A stretch of 64,000 nt of DNA from an uncultured Clostridia bacterium. Its GTDB lineage: Bacteria; Bacillota; Clostridia; Christensenellales; Pumilibacteraceae. The translations under genes and the position numbers were made by a program. Below, piece by piece: positions 58,246-64,000 of the stretch (positions are counted from its first letter, which is position 1; each line of letters opens with the position of its first letter). The notes under the pieces were generated by a model that was not told the origin of the DNA, ran no database searches, and was given only the letters and a program-made list of their open reading frames with translations. The stretch is taken from assembly GCA_947089425.1 (NCBI GenBank), contig CAMUKG010000001.1:62001-126000 (forward strand). The letters run 5' to 3'.

Positions 58246-60308
58246 AACTTTTGTTTGCCAAAAACATAGGTTTTTGTTTCGGCGTTCAAAATGCTGTGGA
58301 TATTGCGCAAAATGCGGGAAACGCTTACACTTACGGGCATATAATACACAACGAACATGTAATCGAAAAATTGCATAAAGTCGGCGTAAGCGCGGTTGAC
58401 GACATTCAAACGCTCGAAAGCGGCGACACTCTTATTTTGAGAAGTCACGGCGCCCCCAAACGCATATATGAGCAAGCCGAAAAAAAAGGACTGAAAATCA
58501 TAGACGCGACATGTCCTTTCGTGAAAAAAATACACAATATAGCGTCCGACATGTCGGAAAAGGGCTATCATATTGTAATTGCGGGAAAAGCGTCGCACCC
58601 CGAAGTTGTGGGAATACAAGGGTGGTGTCGCGATTGCACGGTAGTAGACGAAAACAGCGAACTCGTTTCGTTACTTAAATACGACAAAATTTGCGTAGTG
58701 GCTCAAACCACTCTCGAAAGTGAAAAATTTTCCGATATTATAAAAAAAATTGTCAAACTCCCGTTCAAAACAGTTGAAATCTTTAACACAATTTGCTATA
58801 CTACTATTAGGCGTCAAACGGAAGCCATGCGTTTGGCTACGGTTTGCGATGCCGTTCTCGTCATAGGAAGCAAAACAAGTTCGAATACGAACAAATTATT
58901 CGCTATCTGCGCGGCAGAGTGTGAACATTGCTATCATGTGCAGAGCGCTGCCGAATTAAAAAATATCAATTTTAATCCTTTCGCCGTAGTAGGAATAACG
59001 GCGGGGGCGTCAACTCCGTCGGAGTTGATTATGGAGGTAAAAGAGTATATGAGTCAACAGTTTGAAGAGGTTCGGAGCCAAGAATTTATCGACGCCGTGG
59101 AAGAATCTCTCATCAACTACAAAGAAGGCAAACGCGTGAAAGGCACCGTAATCGGCGCAGACGAAAAAGGCGTTCACGTTAACATCGGCGGCAAGAAAGA
59201 CGGTCTTGTTCCCAAAGACGAGGTTTCGCTCGACGGCGAATATAACCCTGCCGACTATTCGGAAGGAACCGAGTTGGAAGCGATTATAATCGCAAAGCAA
59301 GACGCCGAAAGCGGATGTGTGCTTCTTTCAAAAAAACGCGTTGACGAAATTAAAGAGGGCGACAAAGTGGTGGAAACAATCCGCGACGGCGCCGTGTTCG
59401 AACTTGTTGCGGATAAGGTTACAAAAGGCGGTTTGCTCGGCAAGCTCGGAACTTACACCGTGTTTATTCCCGCTTCGCAAATCAAAGAGGGATTTGTTAA
59501 AGACTTAAAGCAATATGTGGGCAAAAAACTTCGCCTTACCGCGCTTGAAATAGAAGACGACGAAAAACGGCATAAGATAGTTGCTTCGCAAAGAAAAGTT
59601 CTCGAAACGGAAAGAAAGGAGCGCGAAGATATTTTTTGGGCGAACGTTCAGCCTAACGTTATAGTTAACGGAAAAGTTAAGCGCGTTACAAACTTCGGCG
59701 CGTTCGTATCGGTAGACGGCTTCGATTGCTTGGCTCACATTGTAGACCTTTCTTGGAATCATATCAAAAAAGTTGAAGAAGTTCTCACAATCGGCGAAAG
59801 CTACGATTTCTTGGTTTTAAACGTAGACCGCGAGAAAGGAAGAGTTTCGCTCGGCTACAAGCAACTTCAAACTCATCCGTTCGTTAAGTGCATTGAAGAG
59901 CATCCTGTGGGAAGTATCTGCAAAGGCAAAGTGGTAAGCATAGTTCCTTTCGGTGCGTTTGTGGAGCTTGCTCCCGGGGTCGAGGGGCTTGTTCACGTCA
60001 GCGAAGCGGCTCACAACTTTGTGAAAAATATAAACGAAGTAGTGAAAGTTGGCGACGAAGTTGACGTTATGATTCTTGCCGCCGACGAAGCGGCTCGCAA
60101 AATTACTCTCAGCATGAAAGCTTGCCTTCCCGAAGAACATAAGGAAGAAGAAAAAGCGCAAGTTGAAGAGCAAAAGAGCGAAAAGAAATCCAAGCGCGCA
60201 AAATCTGCAAAACAAGAAGACGCCGAAGCGGGAAGCGAATGGAACGAAGATTTGGCAAATAACCCGTTTGCCGACTTATTGAAAGGTCTCGGCGAAGACA
60301 ACAAATAA
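58242..60308 (+). CDS. ispH: Fusion of HMBPP reductase (IspH) and S1-domain ribosomal protein
   Basis: This single 688-aa reading frame joins two functions. Residues 1-280 are IspH/LytB, the 4Fe-4S enzyme ending the MEP pathway: cluster cysteines Cys12, Cys91 and Cys185, with RSHGAPKRIYEQ, IDATCPFVKK and ITAGASTPSELI. Residues about 296-625 hold four S1 RNA-binding domains (VKGTVIGADEKGVHVNIGG; TKGGLLGKLGTYTVFIPAS; VTNFGAFVSVDGFDCLAHI; VPFGAFVELAPGVEGLVHVS), as in ribosomal protein S1. The tail is acidic and lysine-rich. Such IspH-S1 fusions are known in Clostridia. ATG 58242 overlaps plsC by four bases. A terminator follows. Confidence 0.96.
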   Translation: MKLLFAKNIGFCFGVQNAVDIAQNAGNAYTYGHIIHNEHVIEKLHKVGVSAVDDIQTLESGDTLILRSHGAPKRIYEQAEKKGLKIIDATCPFVKKIHNIASDMSEKGYHIVIAGKASHPEVVGIQGWCRDCTVVDENSELVSLLKYDKICVVAQTTLESEKFSDIIKKIVKLPFKTVEIFNTICYTTIRRQTEAMRLATVCDAVLVIGSKTSSNTNKLFAICAAECEHCYHVQSAAELKNINFNPFAVVGITAGASTPSELIMEVKEYMSQQFEEVRSQEFIDAVEESLINYKEGKRVKGTVIGADEKGVHVNIGGKKDGLVPKDEVSLDGEYNPADYSEGTELEAIIIAKQDAESGCVLLSKKRVDEIKEGDKVVETIRDGAVFELVADKVTKGGLLGKLGTYTVFIPASQIKEGFVKDLKQYVGKKLRLTALEIEDDEKRHKIVASQRKVLETERKEREDIFWANVQPNVIVNGKVKRVTNFGAFVSVDGFDCLAHIVDLSWNHIKKVEEVLTIGESYDFLVLNVDREKGRVSLGYKQLQTHPFVKCIEEHPVGSICKGKVVSIVPFGAFVELAPGVEGLVHVSEAAHNFVKNINEVVKVGDEVDVMILAADEAARKITLSMKACLPEEHKEEEKAQVEEQKSEKKSKRAKSAKQEDAEAGSEWNEDLANNPFADLLKGLGEDNK

Positions 60309-60325
60309 ATTATACGAAACATTTG

Positions 60326-60353
60326 AGCGACGTTTTTAAAGCGTCGCTTTTTT
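60326..60353 (+). terminator. Rho-independent terminator after ispH-rpsA
   Basis: AGCGACG (60326-60332) pairs with CGTCGCT (60342-60348), followed by six T residues. It is followed directly by the promoter at 60356. Confidence 0.85.
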
Positions 60354-60355
60354 GT

Positions 60356-60384
60356 TTTACAAGAACGCATATTTGTGTTATAAT
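60356..60384 (+). promoter_or_regulatory. Vegetative promoter for the M19 dipeptidase-purB unit
   Basis: The -35 is TTTACA (60356-60361) and the -10 is TATAAT (60379-60384), with a 17-base spacer. The predicted start near 60391 leaves a leader of about 52 bases that contains the hairpin at 60419-60455. Confidence 0.78.
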
Positions 60385-60418
60385 TATTTATGTAACGTTA
60401 TTAACGCTCACACTTCCG

Positions 60419-60455
60419 AATCGAAAATCATATATAAACGGTATGATTTTCGATT
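60419..60455 (+). promoter_or_regulatory. Perfect 14-bp hairpin enclosing the dipeptidase start codon
   Basis: AATCGAAAATCATA (60419-60432) and TATGATTTTCGATT (60442-60455) are exact reverse complements around a 9-base loop. The ATG at 60443 lies in the right arm, and no strong ribosome site precedes it. There is no T run after it, so this is not a terminator. It would hide the start codon in the RNA or serve as an operator in the DNA; which one cannot be told from sequence. Confidence 0.6.
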
Positions 60456-61231
60456 TGCACAACGATTTGCCAACTTCCGAACAATCGGCTACGGAACGTG
60501 CTCGCGTTTTAGCGAGTACGACCGAAACGGTAATTTACGCTTTTTGGACAACGGAGCTTTCTAAGCCGCTTGCGCTCATTGCAAACGGAGTATGCGCATT
60601 AAAAAAGCAAAAAAATCCGTTTGCAATAGAAGATTTGTGGTTCGTAGATGAGGACAATATCGACTATGTTTGCGCGCTTAACCCCTTTTATTGCGGGCTC
60701 ACGCACAACAAGCGAAATTCACTTGCGGGCGGCGCTTTGGAAGACGGCGAGCTTACCGCTCTCGGGAAGTTTACGTTGCACAAGCTTAACGAAGCGGGAA
60801 TAGCCGTAGACGCGGCGCATATCGGAAGAGAGAGCTTTAACGCCGTTGCAGACCTTGCCGAAAGACTAATCGATTCGCACACGGGGCTCGATTCGGTTTG
60901 CGCTCATCCGCGCAATTTAACCGACAAGCAAGTTCAAACGATTCTTGCACGCGGCGGAATAGTGGGGCTTACCGCAGTAGCCGATTTTTTAGGCGGAAAC
61001 ACGGCGAACGATTATGTGAAAACGATAGATTCGTTTGTGCAAAAGTTCGGAATAGACGGAGTGTGCATAGGTACCGATTTTTACGGAACCGAACCGCTTA
61101 AAGGTCTAAAAAACTATGACGAATTCGAAAATATAGCCGAATCGCTTTTTGCGCTCGGTTATACCGAAAACGACGTTTCAAAATTATTTTATACCAACGC
61201 ATACAATTATTTTAAATACAGGAGACAATAG
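60443..61231 (+). CDS. Membrane dipeptidase-like (peptidase family M19), short form
   Basis: This zinc dipeptidase-family protein of 262 aa is shorter than typical M19 enzymes (about 310-330). Seen: FDLHNDLPTS at the N-terminus (metal-binding HxD), GIAVDAAHIGRESFNAV (about residues 107-123), SVCAHPRNLTDKQV (about 145-158) and GVCIGTDFYGTEPL (about 199-212). In relatives the SHSN-type motif stands where CAHPRN is found here. It has no signal peptide, so it is cytoplasmic. The start at 60443 lies in a perfect hairpin; an upstream in-frame extension has no family similarity. purB follows four bases later. Confidence 0.85.
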   Translation: MIFDLHNDLPTSEQSATERARVLASTTETVIYAFWTTELSKPLALIANGVCALKKQKNPFAIEDLWFVDEDNIDYVCALNPFYCGLTHNKRNSLAGGALEDGELTALGKFTLHKLNEAGIAVDAAHIGRESFNAVADLAERLIDSHTGLDSVCAHPRNLTDKQVQTILARGGIVGLTAVADFLGGNTANDYVKTIDSFVQKFGIDGVCIGTDFYGTEPLKGLKNYDEFENIAESLFALGYTENDVSKLFYTNAYNYFKYRRQ

Positions 61232-61235
61232 CTCA

Positions 61236-62669
61236 ATGAACCGCGAACACTACGAAAACCCGCTCATCACAAGATACGCTTCCGCCGAAATGTCGGCAAT
61301 TTTTTCGGACGACAAAAAATTCCGTCTTTGGCGCAAACTTTGGATTGCTCTTGCTGAAAGCGAAAAAGAACTCGGCTTGCCTATAACGCAAAAGCAAATC
61401 GATGAAATGAAAAAATATGCCGACGACATAAATTACGAAGTTGCGGAAGCGAGAGAAAAAGAAGTTCGTCACGACGTTATGAGCCATGTGTACGCGTTCG
61501 GTTCGCAGGCAAAATCGGCTATGCCTATTATTCATCTCGGCGCCACCAGTTGCTACGTTACCGACAATGCCGAAGTTTTGATTTTGAAAGACGCGCTCGA
61601 ACTCGTGAAAGCAAAACTCGTATCTGTAATGGACAAGCTTAAAAAGTTCGCGCTTAAATATAAAAGCTTGCCTACGCTCGGTTTCACTCATCTGCAACCG
61701 GCTCAACTCACTACCGTAGGAAAACGCGCCACGCTGTGGCTGCAAGACCTTCTAATGGACTATGAAAATCTTACTCATTTGCTAGGCACTCTCAAACTTC
61801 GCGGCGTGAAAGGCACTACGGGCACGCAAGCAAGCTTTTTGAGCCTTTTCGAGGGCGACGGAAAAAAAGTGGATAAACTCGAAGCTCTCGTAACCGAAAA
61901 AATGGGACTTAAAAAATCTTTCGGCGTTACGGGGCAAACCTATCCGCGCAAGCTCGATTATAACATTACGGCTGCGCTAAGCATGATTGCTCAAAGCGCC
62001 TATAAATTCGCGGGAGACTTGCGGGTACTTCAAAACATGAAAGAAATGGAAGAACCGTTTGAAAAATCGCAAATCGGTTCTTCGGCAATGGCGTATAAGC
62101 GTAACCCCATGCGCAGCGAAAGAATGTGCGCTCTGGCGCGTTTCGTAATATCCGTTCCCGTAAACGAAGCAATGACTTCTTGCACTCAATGGTTCGAGCG
62201 CACTCTCGACGACAGCGCGAATAAGAGAATAACGCTTGCGCAAGCGTTTTTGGCCCTCGACGGCGTTCTTAACCTTTATAATAATATTGCCGAAAATATG
62301 GTTGTTTACGATAAAATAATTCTCAAGCACATTATGGCGGAACTTCCGTTTATGGCAACCGAAGAAATTCTCATGGAATGCGTAAAGGCGGGAGGAAACC
62401 GTCAGGAACTTCACGAAAAAATTCGCTCGCATTCTATGGAAAGCGCTCGCTTGGTAAAGACGGAAGGGAAAGACAACGACTTAATAGAGCGCGTTAAATC
62501 GGATTCGGCTTTCTCGGCAATACATGCCAAAATAGACTCCATTCTCGCGCCCGAAAACTTTACGGGCAGAGCGGCGGAGCAAACCGAAAAATTTGTTAAA
62601 GAGGAAATCGACCCTGTGCTTAAAGCCAACGCCGAACATTTGGGAATAACTGCGGAAATAAACGTTTAA
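61236..62669 (+). CDS. purB: Adenylosuccinate lyase
   Basis: PurB performs two fumarate-releasing steps in purine synthesis. The protein is 477 aa. It has NPLITRYASAEMSAIFSDD at the start, DVMSHVYAFG and HLGATSCYVTDNAE (about residues 106-119), TLGFTHLQPAQLTTVGKR (about 147-164) and the fumarase-superfamily signature SSAMAYKRNPMRSE (about 284-297). ATG 61236 follows GGAGACAATA, and the longer in-frame version is rejected. Its stop overlaps the stop of the convergent ZIP gene by three bases. Confidence 0.97.
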   Translation: MNREHYENPLITRYASAEMSAIFSDDKKFRLWRKLWIALAESEKELGLPITQKQIDEMKKYADDINYEVAEAREKEVRHDVMSHVYAFGSQAKSAMPIIHLGATSCYVTDNAEVLILKDALELVKAKLVSVMDKLKKFALKYKSLPTLGFTHLQPAQLTTVGKRATLWLQDLLMDYENLTHLLGTLKLRGVKGTTGTQASFLSLFEGDGKKVDKLEALVTEKMGLKKSFGVTGQTYPRKLDYNITAALSMIAQSAYKFAGDLRVLQNMKEMEEPFEKSQIGSSAMAYKRNPMRSERMCALARFVISVPVNEAMTSCTQWFERTLDDSANKRITLAQAFLALDGVLNLYNNIAENMVVYDKIILKHIMAELPFMATEEILMECVKAGGNRQELHEKIRSHSMESARLVKTEGKDNDLIERVKSDSAFSAIHAKIDSILAPENFTGRAAEQTEKFVKEEIDPVLKANAEHLGITAEINV

Positions 62670-63460
62670 CCGAGAGCCACGTCCATAAGCATCATAACCA
62701 TAAATCCCGCAATACAGCCTATGGCGGCAATATTTTTGTTTTCGCGGCACGCTTCGGCTATCAGCTCGCTTGCAACAACGGCAATCATAGCGCCCGCCGA
62801 AAACGAAAGACAAAACGGGAGCGCCGCTTTTATTGCGGTGCACATAAAATATCCGAGCATTGCCGCGCACGGCTCCACAATACCGCTTAGCTGACCGAAC
62901 AAAAACGCTTTCGAACGGCTGTAACCGTCGCGGCGCAAAGGGAGAGCTACCGAAGCTCCTTCGGGAAAATTCTGTAACCCTATTCCGAGTGCGAGAGCGA
63001 ACGCGCCGACTATTGTGCTTGCGGGAGTTCCCACCGACACGGCGCCGAAAGCCACGCCGACGCTCATTCCTTCGGGAATATTGTGCAACGTGATTGACGA
63101 AACCAAAAGAATACTGCGCTTTTTCGATTCGCCGCCATCTTCGTGTTTCATCGCAATGCTTCTGTCGAGAAGTTTAGACACTCCCACTACAAACAGTCCG
63201 CCCGCCAAAAAACCTATGCACGGAAACAAATACGGAATGTAACCGAGTTCCACGCTTAAATCGATAGCGGGAGAGAGCAAAGACCAAAATGAAGCGGCAA
63301 TCATAACGCCTGCGGCAAATCCCATTAAAACGTTCATTACGGCGGCATTTACTTTTTTAAAGAAAAAAACAAGCGCGGCGCCCAATGCTGTTATAAGCCA
63401 GCAAAAGACCGACGCGCATAATGCAAGCCAAACAATCGGAATATTATTCGTAAAGTTCAT
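62666..63460 (-). CDS. ZIP family metal transporter
   Basis: This is a divalent metal importer of 264 aa with eight hydrophobic segments, of the bacterial ZupT/GufA-like type. The metal path motifs are LHNIPEGMSVGVAFG (about residues 129-143, helix 4) and LQNFPEGASVALPL (about 165-178, helix 5). A variable loop with KHEDGGESKKRS (about 110-121) lies on the cytoplasmic side. GGAG lies eight bases before the ATG on the - strand. It is the only minus-strand gene and overlaps the purB stop tail to tail. The transported metal is probably zinc or iron. Confidence 0.92.
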   Translation of the reverse strand: MNFTNNIPIVWLALCASVFCWLITALGAALVFFFKKVNAAVMNVLMGFAAGVMIAASFWSLLSPAIDLSVELGYIPYLFPCIGFLAGGLFVVGVSKLLDRSIAMKHEDGGESKKRSILLVSSITLHNIPEGMSVGVAFGAVSVGTPASTIVGAFALALGIGLQNFPEGASVALPLRRDGYSRSKAFLFGQLSGIVEPCAAMLGYFMCTAIKAALPFCLSFSAGAMIAVVASELIAEACRENKNIAAIGCIAGFMVMMLMDVALG

Positions 63461-63601
63461 CGTATATCTCCATTTGTAAAACTAAAAGACACACCTTGCG
63501 GTCTTATTATCAATTTATGCCGCTCTGTGCGCGAACGCAACGAATAAAAACAGTTTTTAACGCCTTAAAACAAAAATTGCTTCAACGGGCGCGTCAAGCG
63601 T

Positions 63602-63630
63602 TTGACAGACAAATGTGGTCGTGTTAAAAT
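63602..63630 (+). promoter_or_regulatory. Consensus vegetative promoter for the DUF1538 gene
   Basis: The -35 is TTGACA (63602-63607), a perfect consensus, and the -10 is TAAAAT (63625-63630), with a 17-base spacer. The predicted start near 63637 leaves a leader of about 69 bases before the ATG at 63706. It lies in the 245-base gap between the divergent ZIP and DUF1538 genes; no minus-strand promoter was clear there. Confidence 0.85.
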
Positions 63631-63705
63631 AAAATTGCAAACGGTTTACAATAAAATTTTATTTAATTTCACAACAAAAGATTTATATTAAAAAGCGGAG
63701 GTGGC

Positions 63706-64000
63706 ATGGGCAAAATACTATTTGCAAAACTGAAAGAAGCGTTATTTTCCGTACTTCCGATAACCTTGATAGTTTTTATTATTTCGTTCACGCCGCTCGG
63801 AGAGAATTTTACCGTGCGCGAAATGGCGGTTTTCGGCATTTCCGCCGTGTTTTTGGTCATAGGAATAGGATTATTCAATTTGGGCGCCGACCTTGCCATG
63901 ACTCCTATGGGCGAGCATGTGGGAACAGGTCTTACAAAATCGAAAAAGCTCAAAATATTGCTTTCGGTAAGCTTTGTGATGGGAGTTTTGATAACTATTG
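63706..64000 (+). CDS. DUF1538 family membrane protein, N-terminal part (3' end outside window)
   Basis: The first 98 codons of a multi-span membrane protein run off the right edge. Hydrophobic helices are seen at about residues 17-33, 41-60 and 84-98. The DUF1538 element GIGLFNLGADLAMTPMGEHVG (in pieces, about 51-71) is clear. The family is of unknown function and possibly a transporter. The ribosome site is GCGGAGG before the ATG, with a strong promoter at 63602. Confidence 0.88.
   Translation, partial: MGKILFAKLKEALFSVLPITLIVFIISFTPLGENFTVREMAVFGISAVFLVIGIGLFNLGADLAMTPMGEHVGTGLTKSKKLKILLSVSFVMGVLITI

Noticed and set aside
1..64000. tRNA genes, rRNA, CRISPR arrays, insertion sequences, prophage or defence genes
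   Set aside because: No cloverleaf-like, repeat-spacer, transposase or integrase signals were recognised. The gene content is that of a conserved core chromosome segment.

Overview
The window reads as a core-genome segment of an endospore-forming member of the Clostridia (Firmicutes), probably an uncultured gut-type lineage. The evidence is a complete spoIIIAA-AH operon, spoIVB, a GerW/YtfJ gene, the translation/replication gene orders known from Bacillus and Clostridium, an IspH-ribosomal S1 fusion of the kind found in Clostridia, and consensus -35/-10 promoters with 17-base spacers. Almost every gene is on the + strand; only a ZIP metal transporter near the right end is on the - strand. Coding density is very high, with many ATGA overlaps. 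No gap exceeds 300 bases (the largest are about 245 bases at 63461-63705 and 200 bases at 42893-43091). I saw no tRNA or rRNA gene, CRISPR array, insertion sequence or phage gene.

Layout: (1) 1-4933: end of hisS, tcdA, a RseC-like redox membrane protein, glyA, the nifS/iscU iron-sulfur pair and a small YtxH-like protein. (2) 5011-5948: ruvX and a DUF1292 protein with a Cys/His-rich tail. (3) 5977-24439: the large translation/lipid/isoprenoid block rpsB-tsf-pyrH-frr-uppS-cdsA-dxr-rseP-ispG-[polC N-terminal half]-rimP-nusA-rnpM-ylxQ-infB-rbfA-nrnA-truB-ribF and an endonuclease IV-like gene. (4) 24436-31417: M24 peptidase, efp, the spoIIIA operon behind a sigma-E-like promoter, and an Asp23 protein. 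(5) 31429-39935: nusB-folD-xseA-xseB-ispA-dxs, then nadK-argR-recN. (6) 39940-42955: spoIVB, an unknown membrane protein where spo0A would be expected, and a DacF-like carboxypeptidase, with forespore-type promoter matches. (7) 43011-49618: lysA, M50 protease, scpA, scpB, ytfI/ytfJ, a second D,D-carboxypeptidase and rluB. (8) 49606-54399: an operon for a sodium-pumping biotin-dependent decarboxylase or transcarboxylase with two different carboxyltransferases. (9) 54396-62669: surE, a YhiN-type flavoprotein, aroH, cmk, plsC, ispH-rpsA, a short M19 dipeptidase and purB. (10) 62666-64000: ZIP transporter (-) and the start of a DUF1538 membrane protein.

The genes cover three linked themes. Protein synthesis is represented by S2, EF-Ts, RRF, IF-2, NusA, RimP, RbfA, TruB, EF-P and S1. 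Isoprenoid and envelope synthesis is represented by dxs, dxr, ispG, ispH, ispA, uppS, cdsA, plsC and two carboxypeptidases. Sporulation is represented by the SpoIIIA channel, the SpoIVB protease and GerW. The most unusual gene occupies the polC position between ispG and rimP: it encodes only the N-terminal, OB and proofreading-exonuclease parts of PolC, without PHP or polymerase domains, and carries a QFSLF sequence resembling a sliding-clamp-binding motif. Other points of interest are two start codons buried in perfect 14-bp hairpins (46712, 60443), three probable leaderless transcripts (nadK, spoIIIAA, spoIVB), frequent TTG starts and a divergent carboxyltransferase in the decarboxylase operon.
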